A stretch of DNA of 64,000 nucleotides, from assembly GCF_918797505.1 (NCBI RefSeq), contig NC_092797.1, forward strand, positions 53,294,157 to 53,358,156. Reading direction: 5' to 3'. Positions 52,122 through 63,299 of this stretch are shown here, one piece after another; position 1 is the first letter of the stretch; every line of letters starts with the position of its first letter. Both the position numbers and the translations under genes were made by a program. The notes under the pieces were generated by a model. That model had not been told where the DNA came from. It was given only the letters and a program-made list of their open reading frames with translations, and did not search any database. This DNA comes from Bemisia tabaci (Eukaryota; Arthropoda; Insecta; Hemiptera; Aleyrodidae).

Positions 52122-52559
52122 ATAATATCGAAGACGAGGAAAAAAGACCAACCTTCACGTTCTCGAAACACTGGCTTTCCAGAGTGAAATCGACTGCTGC
52201 GATAACTATTTAAACGCGGACGGCATGGGGCTGCCTACTCACTGGTTTGAAGGCGATCCCTAAACGCGTGTTTGCTCCTTTGTATCTTTGTTTATAATCA
52301 CAGCCTCTGGGGGTAAATACATACTTGGTTAAAATTCACCCCTTCGTGCCGATACTTGCATGAAAGCACGTGATGCTTGATCTTGACATATCTAGTGCGT
52401 GACAAGATTTGAATAACTGAGTTCCATAACCGTAAACTGTTTTCATGAGGAACACGTCAATTTTTGGGGAGTATTTTCATTAAAAAACCTCCGAGGGGGT
52501 AATTTTCAAAATCATGATGATTAACTTAAATTTGCATGGTACAGATTCTTGGAAATCAG
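52122..52559. other. No feature recognised
   Basis: No gene or repeat seen. Confidence 0.35.
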
Positions 52560-52830
52560 AGTACCTACCAAAATTTTATTTCGGATTTTCCTGACATTTT
52601 CCTGATTTTTCCCGATATTTTCAATGATATTTCCTGATTTTTCACGAGAATAATTTGACACTTTTTTGATTTAACAAATCAAAGTATTCGATGAAATGAA
52701 TAGAATGCATGAAAAATGATTGACGCCCACAGAATGTCATAATCCTTGACAATTAATCCTCATATTTCCCTGATTTATCTGAATTTCCTGATATTTTCCG
52801 ATTTTTTTGAGAGTAGAAACCACGGAAATC
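52560..52830. repeat. CCTGATTTTTCC-rich repeat
   Basis: TTTCCTGACATTTTCCTGAT, TTTTTCCCGATATTTTC and TTTCCTGATATTTTCCG repeated. Same style as 28920-29280 and M5. Confidence 0.55.
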
Positions 52831-52894
52831 TTTTGGCTCGGACCGCGCGAGGCAAGGAAACATTGGCGAATTCAGTAAATTGGCAACAACTTTG

Positions 52895-53010
52895 TTTTTT
52901 CTCCCTTTAAACCCATGGAAATGTATGGATTCTTGGAGGGGCAAGGTGCTCCGACATGAATCGATTGTTTAGCGTAGGTTTAAATGGAGGAAAGCTGGTG
53001 TTGCCAAATT
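52895..53010 (+). repeat. Degraded palindrome (M6-like motifs)
   Basis: CTTTAAACCCATGGAAATG and GCGTAGGTTTAAATGGAGG are complementary around ATGAATCGATTG. Resembles M6 inner arms without CAGTGGCG ends. A relative lies at 34290-34390. Confidence 0.45.
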
Positions 53011-53583
53011 GCTAGATCAAGTCTGCAGGGAAAACCGGAATCGACCACGAGTCGTCGAGGAGTGGCGGAAATAAGTTCAGGCAGAGTTAACGAGGTTCAT
53101 AAACACTGTTTACATTCGGCGATCATTCGGTATTAAAGAATTTAAAAACATTCCGAAAACTTGGACGACAAGAAGCGTTTTAATTTAAAAACGGAATGGA
53201 GAAAGTTTCCTTCCCGGAGTCGAGGCGACAAAGGGATGAATGCCGGAATCCTCGACAGAGTCTTATAACACCTGGGATATGAATTTTAATATGCGAGTGT
53301 AATATCTTGAAAAATACCATTGCATGGGACCTCGAGGGAAGGAGGAGGGGTGAGAGGGGGGGTCCCCGAACTTGTGCACCTGATGTTTCCCACCAGAATA
53401 AAAACTTTCGACTCACTCCTGCATTCATTCTTATCTAGCAGCGTGAAAATTTGCAAGCGCAGTCTCATATCCGTGCTCAGTACTTGCTTTAAAAATAAAA
53501 ACCGGGTGGCATCTCAGCTCAGCGCTAGGACTGATCTTGTTATCAATTTTGCAATGAGGAATTACTGTTGATTACTCATTTTG
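53011..53583. other. No feature recognised
   Basis: A 53331-53366 G-rich piece and short frames only. Confidence 0.35.
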
Positions 53584-53665
53584 AAAACACCGCATGTGCC
53601 GTTAGTTTCCCTATGAGGATTAGTGCTTACATGGATGAGCCAAAAATTAGTTCAGGATAGAGAAC
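53584..53665 (+). mobile_element. M8 MITE, right half
   Basis: CATGTGCCGTTAGTTTCCCT, AGTGCTTACATGGATGAGCC, AAAAATTAGTTCAGG. Confidence 0.6.
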
Positions 53666-53959
53666 TTGCAGGTGTCTGAAATTTGATGAATTTCATGTTT
53701 AAGTGGGAACTACTGAGTGAACTGAACACGACGATACCCTTGGTTCGTGAACTGAACACAATTATTGGAGAAGATATGACAAAATGATCAAATCTGCTAC
53801 AATGCATGTGTTTAAATGGGAAATGCCGCCAGATGACGTCACTAGGCGGTGCATTTTCTCACTTTTGAATCTATTATATACAATTTCCCACATCAGAAAA
53901 AAAGTAGTAAAAAAATGTGAAATCAGCTCTTTAAGCACTTTCAGATGAAGCAATGAAAA

Positions 53960-54120
53960 ATGTGCATGCTAATTCTCCATTGCAAAATGTAGTCCATTTG
54001 GATTACATTTCGCGATGAGGAACCACTATTTCTGGCCCATTTTAGAAACATCATACATGCCATTGGTCCCTCTACGCAGATTTGTGCTTTTATGGGAGAG
54101 CTAGAGACAATGTTTCGTGT
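53960..54120 (+). mobile_element. M8 MITE fragments, end to end
   Basis: A right terminus (TTGCAAAATGTAGTCCA, to 53992) is followed after TTT by a left terminus TGGATTACATTTCGCGATGA and most of a second copy (ACCACTATTTCTGGCCCATT, CCATTGGTCCCTCTACG, ATGGGAGAGCTAGAGACA). Confidence 0.75.
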
Positions 54121-54537
54121 AAAAGAGAGCAGGCAAGGAGAATATTAAAAGGAAGTTACTTGCAAATGCTCAGGAAAATATCTCTCCTGGCAGCGGTACC
54201 ATAGGCACTGTATTTTTTCAATCGGACTTTATTTTACACCGTTGGGAGCTACGGTTTAAAATATCTTTTGCCGAGACGTTTAATCGATATTTGAAATGAA
54301 ATATCTTGAAGTACTTTAATTTAGGTTTCACTCTCAGAACTCGCGACTGCGAAATCTGTGCGCGACCTGTTCGTTGGGAGAGTGAACTGGCTGGATGTGA
54401 CGTGGGATGCAAATTTAAAGGCTACTAAAAACCCATCGGGCGAGCAAAAACTCCAAGCCGCGGCCGGCTACACTTAAAAGCGAATCTATCAAAAATGAGT
54501 TGTTCAACCGTTGGAGTACTGGAGAACCAACACGTAA
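54121..54537. other. No feature recognised
   Basis: No gene or repeat seen. Confidence 0.35.
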
Positions 54538-54552
54538 CCCCCCCCCCCCCCC
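54538..54552 (+). repeat. Poly-C tract
   Basis: Uninterrupted run of about 15 C. Confidence 0.9.
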
Positions 54553-54711
54553 TCACCTCTAATCGATCATTGCCGATTCCGACGGGGGAAAGAGTCCTCC
54601 CGGTGACGTTTGCAAACTTAGCGTGCAGTCAATTTCACCCGGCCGAGGGTTGCCGGGGATGCGAAGTCAAACTCGACGTTTCGAAATTTTGTCAAAATCC
54701 CAGTTTTGAAA

Positions 54712-54811
54712 CGTGAAATTCCAACTTCAACAATTTCGTGAAATTCCAACGTTATCAATTTCATGAAATCTCAACTCGAGCAATTTCGTGAAATTCCACA
54801 TTTTGCAAAGT
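54712..54811 (+). repeat. 25-bp tandem repeat, 4 units
   Basis: CGTGAAATTCCAAC plus TTCAACAATTT recurs at 54712, 54737, 54762 and 54787 with small changes. Confidence 0.9.
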
Positions 54812-54829
54812 CGTCAAACTTAACATTTT

Positions 54830-55410
54830 GTTTCGTGACTTTACAAGTGTTGAAATTTTTTAAGTAATTGAATGTTATAAAATTTTGTACACGAGTACCT
54901 ACCGATTGAATTTAACAGAAATGTACATTTTTCTCATTTCGATCGACACTATTTGTCATCCTTCATTTACAGAATATACTCCCAGAAATTAGCTATTTCT
55001 GAGTAAAACAGGATGGGACTAATTTACTAAAAACACCGAATACTACGCTAAGAAATTATGGTAACATGAATTCAATAAGAATGAATAACTGAGGTTTACG
55101 CCCCCGAAGCGTTTCGCGCCTAGGGCATGATACCTTACTCTTGTGGTATAATATTACAGAGTAAGATACGATTAATTATTCAATTAGTAAAATAAACTAA
55201 TTTTCAAACTAATTTTTGATTTTCGATCCCGCCTCCCCCTTTCAACCGCTTCTAAACGCAACATAAACATGCCCCCCCCCCCCTCCGGGGAGGGAGGAGG
55301 AATCCTCAAAATGGTTACGTGACGCTTAGCAGCTTAGCTCAATATCCACTTGGCGGCTATCTGGAATGCTGCGTCACGCTGCTACAGAAACTCCGGTATT
55401 ACATGATTAG
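54830..55410. other. No gene recognised
   Basis: AT-rich, with a C-run at about 55272-55283. Confidence 0.35.
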
Positions 55411-55656
55411 GACCGCGTTTCGCAGAAAGGAGCCAAGTCACATCAGCTATTGCCAAATTAAATTGGGGAATTTAATTTTTTACATGAAAACGGCAGTGCG
55501 GATTTTTGTGCAAATTTCAGTTAATTTTCTGCATAGTGCGATGCAAATTCCTTTACAGTTTCAAAAGAATCCGCAGAAACGTTTTCTTCGAAAACATCGC
55601 TCAGTTAAATTTGGCAGTGGCTGATGTGACTTAGTTCCTTTCTTCTAAACGCGGTC
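55411..55656 (+). mobile_element. M12 MITE, full length
   Basis: GACCGCGTTTCGCAGAAAGG at the left, CCTTTCTTCTAAACGCGGTC at the right. Arms extend through CCAAGTCACATCAGC / GCTGATGTGACTTAG and GCCAAATTAAATTGG / TAAATTTGGC. 246 bp. Confidence 0.9.
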
Positions 55657-56425
55657 AATTTAGGGGTGCTCTCTGAGCTGAAGTCGGGAGGGGTCATTCC
55701 AGGTGGCATCAGGGCAGCGCAGGTTGCAGGTTGCAGGCATTGCAGGCGCTGGACAAGCGTGAACGAGGAGAGGTGTTCCCTCTGCGGTTTGGCTTTTCGA
55801 CGGCTGCAGATTATCGAGCATATGGCGCTGCCGGCCCCTCATGCCCGCCGCGCTGGACATAAAACCGCACATCTACTCCCCGTTTCAATTGCAGATACGC
55901 GGTTCTCCTCTGGTGGGACAGCAATTGCCTCGGGGTCCACCACCTGTACACGCTGATGGTCGTGCATCGCGATGATATCAGTCTCGCTGTTTTCCGGCTG
56001 TCGCGAGAAAAAATAAACTGGACGCAGTTCATCTTTCCTCATCGGAGACAATATGTTTTGGAGACTCCGTACTGAAGCTCTAAGCAGTGTTTTAGAGTGG
56101 GGCAAACTTAAAGTTCGGGGGTCAACGCTTTTGTTGGTTTTTTCGTTTGCAGTTCGTTTGGCAAAAATGAACCATTCTTCGGTGCTGCTCTTTTAATTTG
56201 ACTCTCAGCACTGTCAACAAATTAAGAGCATCGGTTAAATTCCCTTCAAAACGAAGGTTATGCAATCGATAATATTTTATTCAAGTGCTGATCGCATACA
56301 CACTGAAAAGAATGTTTACGCAGTGAGAGTTTATACTAATTGGAAAATCCAGGGTAATAACTGCTCGTACGTACGGTCGGGCTTTCACGACTAGAGAAGA
56401 GATGTGCCATAAACATGTCGTGTAT
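55657..56425. other. No gene recognised; GC-rich left half
   Basis: 55670-55960 is GC-rich with a small GCAGGTTGCAGGTTGCAGGC triplication near 55717. Frames on both strands lack motifs. Confidence 0.4.
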
Positions 56426-56445
56426 GGAAAAGCATATGCTTTTCC

Positions 56446-57154
56446 AACCGACGTATATGCCATTAGTTTCCCTATGCACAAGAGTGTTTTTCCAGAAGAG
56501 CCAGAATGGGCCTGTTGCAAACTTTTGCTAGAGCAAAAATAAGAGTTGTTTCTTATAGATAATGCCTCAAAAATCACGATGAGCGCATCGGCAAAGTTTG
56601 AAATGCACTCATAACTTCACAGTCTGCGTAAGAAATTTGCGGTTTTTTGAGCTTCCCGCTTCAAAAACGATACTACGGCACAGGTGAACATTTTGTAAGA
56701 GGAGTCGTTCCGTCGTCGGCAATAATCATCATGGCCGACGCCAATCCGCCAAAACACGTTTGAAGGGACGAGATAACACCTGAACTGGATTAGACCAGAT
56801 AACAATCGGTGTGTTAACGTTCATATTTTCCACGCCCGAATTGGTTGACCTTGAACTCTCCTCGAATTACGCGCGGAATTGCGCGCAAGCGTCGGCCATG
56901 ATGAATATCGCCGACGATGGAGCGACTCCTCTAACAAAATGTTCACCTGTGCCGTAGTATCGTTTTTGAAGCGGGAAGCTTAAAAAAACGCAAATTTCTT
57001 ACGCAGATTGTGAAGTTATGAGTGCATTTCAGATTTTGCCGATGCGCTCATCGTGATTTTTGAGGCATCATCTACAAGAAACAACTCTTATTTTTGCTCT
57101 AGCAAAAGTTTGCAACAGGCCCATTGATAGTTCCAAATTGCAAAATGCAGTCCA
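56446..57154 (+). mobile_element. M8 MITE (right part) split by 615-bp palindrome
   Basis: CGACGTATATGCCATTAGTT, AGAAGAGCCAGAAT before the insert. GATAGTTCCAAATTGCAAAA, TGCAGTCCA after it. Excising the insert and one AT restores the M8 spacing between GAGCCAGAA and TTCC exactly (20 bases, as at 63105). Confidence 0.8.
56508..57122. mobile_element. 615-bp inverted-repeat element, TSD AT
   Basis: Termini GGGCCTGTTGCAAACTTTTG and complement. Arms of about 230 bp (GCTAGAGCAAAAATAAGAGT, ATGAGCGCATCGGCAAA, CGATACTACGGCACAGG). Central 150 bp unique. Flanked by AT (56506-56507, 57123-57124). Single copy in the window. Confidence 0.9.
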
Positions 57155-57337
57155 TTTGATCCTTAAGAGGTCCTCCAGTCTAAGAGACGGATTTAAAGAA
57201 ATCCTAGGCCTGCAATTTTTGGTGTAATGACCTGTAATCAATGTTTCAGGATTTCGGGCCCCTATTAACCAGCATCCCGGGCCCATGAGTACTGATTTGG
57301 CCCTGAAGTAGATACTTTTGGCCGAAATTTGATATTA

Positions 57338-57459
57338 GGACGTACTTCTATCAAACAGAACTATGTGCATTATGATGTGAGCCCTGTTATGTACATATTC
57401 TTATGGGTCTCAGAGTTCATGTTCTAATGCACGTAGTTCCGTTTGGCAGAAATACGTCC
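57338..57459. mobile_element. M14 palindrome
   Basis: GGACGTACTTCTATCAAACA, GAACTATGTGCAT at the left. ATGCACGTAGTTCCGTTTGG, CAGAAATACGTCC at the right. Confidence 0.82.
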
Positions 57460-58322
57460 ATTTAATTGAAGGAAGGCATTAAGAAATTATGTTCGAGATG
57501 ACAGGTAGGCCCCGGCCCTCATGAGTGAAAGGTGTTACCAACGTAACGAATTGAATCGGCGTATGGGAGAAGTCCGATGTCCAATACAGTATTTCAGAAT
57601 TTGAGTGGACGATTTCGTTGTAACTGAGACGGTGGTGGTTCTCGTGCGGTGGTTTAAGACGTTAGGAATGTAGAATGTAGAACAATTGTATAAATAATCC
57701 CCTAAGTATAATTAAACGTTCACAAAAGAGATGGATATTATTCATCAGTGTCGTGAGGAAAAAGAAACTGCTGCAATTATAAAACCCTGTATTGGACAAC
57801 GGACGTTTTCGCATGAGTCCATTCAATTTGAATGAGAGGCATTTCTAACATAACCGAATTAAACAGATGGGGTTGCGGGTGCGTTAAGGGGCACCTTGTT
57901 GGAAAAAATACGGATATTGTAACAAATTTGAGAAGTTGCTCATCAAGGTGCGGTACGAGAGGGACGAGATGTATTCATAACTTTCCAGACGTTCTGGAAT
58001 CGTCCGGAGAACAAGGGGAAATAAAAAGAGGTAGAGGGGGAGAGACTGGATTGGAAAAAATGAAATTCTTGATTAGCTTTCGAGGAGTGGTAAGTCGAGA
58101 GGAGCAGCGAGAATGAATATTTAAGTAGGCTCCACGAAACTTTATTCGAAAATCATGTTTTTCGCCCCTCCCACGCATACATTGCGCGTAAAGTTTACAC
58201 TCTTGACGAGGAAACCGGCTAAATTTTTGAGGACTCGAGGGTTCTTAATAGACACTGCTTTGACTCACTTTCCCGCGCGGCTGGGTCAATTTCAATATAT
58301 GCGCAAGCGTAGTGTTATTTGA
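57460..58322. other. No gene recognised
   Basis: A 94-codon Arg/Gly-rich frame at 57832-58116 has no recognisable domain. Confidence 0.35.
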
Positions 58323-58548
58323 GCCGTGTTAAGCAGATAGGAAACCAATCACATCAGCAATTGCCAAATTTAATGGAGCAGTTAAATTTTTTACACGAAA
58401 ATGGTTGTGCAGATTCTTTAGGTGCAAATTTCAGTGAATTTCCTACAAAGTACGAAGCGAATTCCTTGAAATTTTAAAAAACATGGACACGAACGTTCTC
58501 TTCTAAAAAATTAAATTGCTCGGTTTTTGGCAATAGCAGAAAAAGGAT
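58323..58548 (+). mobile_element. M12 MITE, right end lost
   Basis: GCCGTGTTAAGCAGATAGGA, ACCAATCACATCAGC, TTTTTTACACGAAAATGG, GCTCGGTTTTTGGCAATAGC, after which the right terminal arm is missing. Confidence 0.78.
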
Positions 58549-58654
58549 CGTTGTTCTTGCACAGTTTGAAGTAACTTTCTGTATTATTATATTATAATTA
58601 ATTAAATATTATTAATTTGATTTAGTTATAATTGTTTAGTAAAATTTATTTTGG

Positions 58655-58756
58655 TGGGTTATGGATGAGATGAGGGAATACCAACTCCCTGATGACCTGT
58701 GGGAGGACCGAGTTTTGTGGCGGTTAGGCGTCGAAAAGCGCCGGAGAGCGCTGTGA
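58655..58756 (+). pseudogene. LINE reverse-transcriptase C-terminus relic
   Basis: 33 codons plus TGA: a W-V-M-D-E-M-R start, then YQLPDDLWEDRVLWRLGVE and RRRAL at the stop. It aligns with the end of the minus-strand ORF at 63775-63999 (CQLPDDLWEDRGQWRLGV). The sequence after the stop, GAGCGACTTTAGTGTATGTA, matches the corresponding downstream sequence there, so the 3' end of the element is represented. Upstream, the homology stops abruptly in AT-rich DNA, as expected of a severely 5'-truncated retrotransposon. Family: non-LTR (RTE-like by its tail; clade not certain). Confidence 0.85.
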
Positions 58757-58800
58757 GAGCGACTTTAGTGTATGTATTTATTTAGGTTTTAGTACGTATC

Positions 58801-61078
58801 TTCTGAAAAATAAGTTGTTTAGTATAATTAACATATAGGGTACATAAATTAATAAAGCAATTTTCATTAAATTTATGTATGAAAGAGCTTACTGAGTATG
58901 AGTAATCTCGGGGAGAAAAATTCTTCCATTTTTTGAGTTTTTATTTAGAAATTTTAATCGTCAACTTGTGCGGCACTATTTGTGCTAAGACAAACCATTC
59001 TGTCATAGCTTCCAAAAAACTTTTTCAAATTAAAAAGAGAGAATATTCTCGTGTACAGTTCGATCGAAAGCTTATATTCAAAAATGAAATTCATCAAATT
59101 CAAGACACCTGAAGATTCTCTTAAATTCATCTTACCTACAGTCTGATTTTTTTTTGTTTTTTGTGTGTCGCGCTAGGAGGTTTTCAAATTTCCAAGGAAA
59201 CATCCAAATCGCGCCATTGAAAATTTCGAACAGGTTAAGGAGATGAATGGTTGCATTCCCCGGATTTTCACAGGCAAATCAAATTGAGTGACCGTTTAAA
59301 GATTTCCCTGCATTTTCAAAACCTTGCCATCCGCAAAGGACTAAGAGCATTGCAACACGCTATGAGAACATCAATATTTAACGAGGCAGAAATATATTTG
59401 CACTATGAATAGATTAATTTATCACAGAAAATCCAATGATAAAATGTCCATCCATCAACACCGCGGTTTTCCGTTTTGAGCGGGTTCCGTTACACACAGT
59501 TGTAAGTTTCCATGTTTTTGATTGATTTTCCTTCGGTTAAATTAACTGACATGATAAAAGAAAAATTCGGTTGAATCAATTAAGACCTCAGGTTACTCAG
59601 ACACACCTTAGGATTCACAAAAAAACCTGCTGACCTTACATATGTGACCTGTTTCCCTCTCTCCTGCTTGAAACTTGCGACTTGCAACTGGTCATGCGGC
59701 GCATTTGATTACCTCCAACTAGAATAAAGAGTTGTAAATACCAGTGCTTTGTTCTTACGGGTTTAAAATCTTTAACCAAAAGATTTCGTCAGCACAACCG
59801 AGAGAAAACCAACCAAAGTAAGTCCAAATCGATAGCGAACTATGCGATAACTTATTATGCGTTCTAAGCACTTCCCGTATTGACATAAAATCTTGAACTT
59901 GATGCCCACGTTTTCTTTAAGAGAATGACATACATTTTTAGAATTCATCAATTAATGGCTTTCCAGGATTCTTAGACGAAAAATTTCCTGACAACTCCTC
60001 GCCTTTTTGAGAATTTCGGGAAACTATTAGCATTTCATGGATGGAAGCAACGGCAAAATTCGAATTCGACCGACAAAGCAAGGCGCATAAGTGCGATCGG
60101 CGCTATGAACAAATTTCAACACTGAGAAAATAACATACTCCGATGGCATTCTGAATGTATAAAAATAATGTGTTCGTTGGTCCCTGAATAGCTTAACTAC
60201 ACCACGATAGAATTTCACTGATAGGTGCATCCAAGAAATGCTGATTCGCCGGCACCTAAACATCACTGGAGCCATTTTTGTCATCCTGAATGCTTTGGCA
60301 GCATATTATTTTCTTCGGATTGTACAACTCCCCCACTTCTAACAGTTGAGTCGTTTTTATTAAATTTGTCTGGATTCCCTGATTTTCAAAACTTTGCCAC
60401 CCTTAAGGTGAAAAGGTGTTCAATGAGAATAAATCTTCCATTCAAAAATAACACTAAAGTTTCCGATTCAGGTTACCAAAGTTTTCCGTCATAAGAACTG
60501 AAATTCGGTGCAGGTAACCTCCGATTCAGTTAGCCCTGCCAGGGCTCGCCTTCTTTACCGAAGACTTCGGTATTTTAGACCAAATCAGGGTCGCATTGAT
60601 GGTCGATCCTTAAACAGCCCCTTTCATTAACAGATCCCATTTGGTTTACACAGTAGTAAAGGGAGATTCAAGAAGGCCTTCAAAATAGAGGCAAACGCCT
60701 GACAATTTCTGCCCATCTCGAGTTAAATTAGGCGGTATAATTTTAGAAATGGACCATTGAAAGAGATCGCAATGATTCACCCTTACAAAAAGTATAAAAC
60801 ACGGGGGAAAACATACGAAAGTTTTTGTAAAGTTTTTAAGTAGGTTCGCATCTACCTAAAAGCTTGTCAAAAACATAGACTTTTTTTCTCCTTAATTTGT
60901 ACTTTTTGCCAAATTATTTTAAACCCTTACAAGAATCAATTTCCAACATTATACTGCTGACTTCTCCTCGAGTTTTGCAAAAATTGTCCGACTTATGGTG
61001 ATATTTAGAGAGCTTCCTTGAACCTACCTTAGTCGCAATGTAAATCGAAATAAGAGCTCTAAAGCGGAGAAGCTGTTT
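58801..61078. other. Largest plain stretch, no gene recognised
   Basis: About 2.3 kb with no repeat partner noticed. 59260-59340 and 60370-60400 carry CCCTG/TTTTCAAAAC(C/T)TTGCCA motifs. Short open frames at 60027-60284 (minus) and 60225-60494 (plus) lack motifs. Confidence 0.4.
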
Positions 61079-61545
61079 AAGGAACAACCATCAACATGAG
61101 CCTTAGCCGAAATTGAGTTCCACCGACCGAAAACTTTGTCGTTCACGACCAATACGACCTGAAGTCGTATCCGTAGAACCGAGGATTCTTTCTCCGACTG
61201 TGAACATCTCAAAGTTCTCAGGAGCTTTATTGCTCGCGGAAAACTTTATCGCTCACGACCAATATGACCTGAAGTCGTATCCGTAGAACCAAAGATTCTT
61301 TAAGGAACGACCATCATCAATATGACCCTGAGCCGAAATTGAATTCCACCGACCGAAAACTTTGTCGTTCACGACCAATATGACCTGAAGTCGTATCCGT
61401 AGAACCGAAGATTCTTTAAGGAACGACCATCAATGTGACCCTGAGCCGAAATTGAGTTCCACCGACCGAAAACTTTGTCGTTGCTTACGACCAATACGAC
61501 CTGAAGTCGTATCCGTAGAACCGAAGATTCTTTAAGGAACGAGTC
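61079..61545 (+). repeat. Tandem repeat of about 115 bp, 3-4 units
   Basis: Landmarks GGAACGACCATCA, GAGCCGAAATTGA(G/A)TTCCACC, GACCGAAAACTTTGTCG and GACCTGAAGTCGTATCCGTA recur at about 61081, (partial) 61237, 61312 and 61421. The GACCTGAAGTCGTAT block contains a small palindrome. TTTCTCCGACTGTGAACATC occurs after the first and last units. Confidence 0.92.
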
Positions 61546-61585
61546 TTTCTCCGACTGTGAACATCTCAAAGCTCTTAAAGCTCTC

Positions 61586-61655
61586 ACGGCTTACCAGCAA
61601 TTTCAGGTTATCTCAAAGCTCTCGGGGCTTACCTGGAATTTCAAGTTATCACAAA
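61586..61655 (+). repeat. Short tandem duplication
   Basis: ATCTCAAAGCTCT, GGCTTACC and AATTTCA(G/A)GTTATC occur twice with a spacing of about 47 bp. Confidence 0.8.
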
Positions 61656-61659
61656 ACGG

Positions 61660-62210
61660 GAACAGCACTGGACACGAGAAGGAAGGTCCGGAAGTCGGAA
61701 AGGAGGCGACACGATCACACACGAACGCGCACACACGGCGAAAGACCGCGGACTGGGACTAGCGCATGGAATAACGATTAGAGGAGTAGTCACTGCAGTG
61801 GTTGCACATTGCGAGAGCTCGAGAGCGAGAGCGCGTCAGGGGTGGAGCCACCGCGAGAGGATCCTGCCGACTGACTGCGAGCCCTCCGGCTCGGCGCGGC
61901 GCCGTCTTAGCTCCGAGATGTGGATGCTGCGCCTTCCGTTGCCCGCCTGCGCCACCCGCACGCCACCGCCGCCGCCACGGCCTCCATTGCGGAAAACGAC
62001 CCGACGCCGCCGCCCCCCCCCCCCCCCCCGCTCGGGTCCACCGGCCCCGGCACGCGCACTCCGGAGCCCGGCCAATCGATGATCTGCCGGTATGTGTCGC
62101 GCTCTCTCACACGTCCTCCCCCCCTGCCCCCGCCCCGAAGCCGCTAGCGATGAGCCCGCAGTGCAACAGCGCCCGGTCACCGAGAGATAGGCAAACGTGC
62201 CTACGCTCGT
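61660..62210. promoter_or_regulatory. GC/CpG-rich island, possible promoter or 5' exon
   Basis: The longest and most CpG-dense island in the window (for example CGGCTCGGCGCGGCGCCGTC), with CA-rich (ACGCGCACACACGGCG) and GAGAGCGAGAGCG stretches and a C-run at 62014-62029. TCACTGCAGT at about 61790 resembles an insect initiator. Overlapping frames on both strands are Pro/Arg/Gly-rich and not recognisable. The promoter reading is inference. Confidence 0.35.
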
Positions 62211-62309
62211 CCCGGAATAACTCTACGGGCAGGCTGGCGAAACATGAAAAATTAAATCTGGGAATTTCACGTGGAATTTCATGAAATTTCAGAAATTTAC
62301 CAAAGGTAT

Positions 62310-62414
62310 CGACGGTTTAAGCCGGTAATCAAATAACTCGGTTCGCGACGTCGCAGACTTCCTGTCGTACTTTATTTTTTCAACGGAAAACTACTCAACG
62401 GCAAACTACTTCCT
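62310..62414 (-). mobile_element. M3 MITE, one end
   Basis: CGACGGTTTAAGCCGGTAAT, TCGCGACGTCGCAGACTTCC, then ACTACTCAACGGCAAACTAC. It stops and is followed by a second, complete copy with the same 5' flank. Confidence 0.85.
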
Positions 62415-62451
62415 TTTATTTCAAGAAATTTCAGAAATTTATCAAAGATAT

Positions 62452-62705
62452 CGGCGGTGTAAGTCGGCAATGACATAACTCGGTTTGCAACGTCGCAAAC
62501 TTACTGTCATACTTTAATTCTTAAACGTGAAACTACTCAACGGGTATTCTTTTAAACTGCCGAGATTTTTCTTCTCCGTGCGAAGAATATTCTGCAAAAA
62601 CTTCAAGGAATGATTTCAGTTTGTTCTCCTTTAAAAAAATTAACATGGAGGCGGAGATTTTCAGACACCGGAAACGAGTTAGGCGATTGCCGACTTACAC
62701 CGCCG
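62452..62705 (-). mobile_element. M3 MITE, full length, TSD ATAT
   Basis: CGGCGGTGTAAGTCGGCAAT to GATTGCCGACTTACACCGCCG. Flanked by ATAT (62448-62451, 62706-62709). The flank TTTCA(A/T)GAAATTTCAGAAAT also precedes the partial copy at 62310. Confidence 0.92.
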
Positions 62706-62709
62706 ATAT

Positions 62710-63014
62710 TGAAAGATACACGTACCGGTTCTTTTTCATGTTTCGCAAAATGTTAAAATTACGAATGTCTTCTATTTTTCTGTGTTTGAGTGCGGGGGTT
62801 GCATACTCTGGGTCCTGGAAAATATGAAATTTTTTACAGCCTTGTGAAATTTACGATCATTCCACCCTAGTCGAGGTATCTACAGATTCTCAAAATTAAC
62901 TTCCCTGACTTTTCCAGGTTGTCGAAAAAGGAAAAAATTCCATGGCTTTCCTGGTTTCAGCCGTGCGATGAGAGAAATAGAAAAAAATAATGAAAAAAAA
63001 ACTGTCCGCACAGA
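62710..63014. other. No gene; CCCTGAC/TTCC motifs
   Basis: 62890-62960 has CCCTGACTTTTCCAGG and CTTTCCTGGTTTC motifs resembling M5 interiors. Confidence 0.4.
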
Positions 63015-63153
63015 TGGACTACATTTGCCAATTAGGAACTAACAGTTCTGGCTCAGTTTAGAAACGACAAATGGACCATTAGTTTCCTGAAGCACATAAG
63101 TGTTTGTACAGTTGAGCCAGAAATTATGATTCCGAATTGCAAAATGTAGTCCA
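63015..63153 (+). mobile_element. M8 MITE, full length
   Basis: TGGACTACATTTGCCAATTA, CAGTTCTGGCTCAGTTTAG at the left. GTTGAGCCAGAAATTATG, TTGCAAAATGTAGTCCA at the right, around CCATTAGTTTCC. Flanks GA / AA, so no exact TSD. Confidence 0.88.
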
Positions 63154-63299
63154 AATGCGGGGGAATCGTTAGAAAGTCATTGCCTCAAATACCATGGTGT
63201 TAGAAGGTGCGACATGAAGTCAAGAGAAACTTTTGAAAGAAACAAGATCCTAGTTACTGCATAACAGCCAGTAACAACCGCGAAATATTCAAAATTCCA

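Noticed and set aside
56507..57123. 8-bp TSD for the 615-bp palindrome
   Set aside because: No octamer matches at its borders. The AT dinucleotide fits and restores the host element.
61798..62284. Overlapping Pro/Arg/Gly-rich frames on both strands
   Set aside because: Low-complexity translation of a CpG-rich island. Several frames are open at once and none has recognisable similarity.
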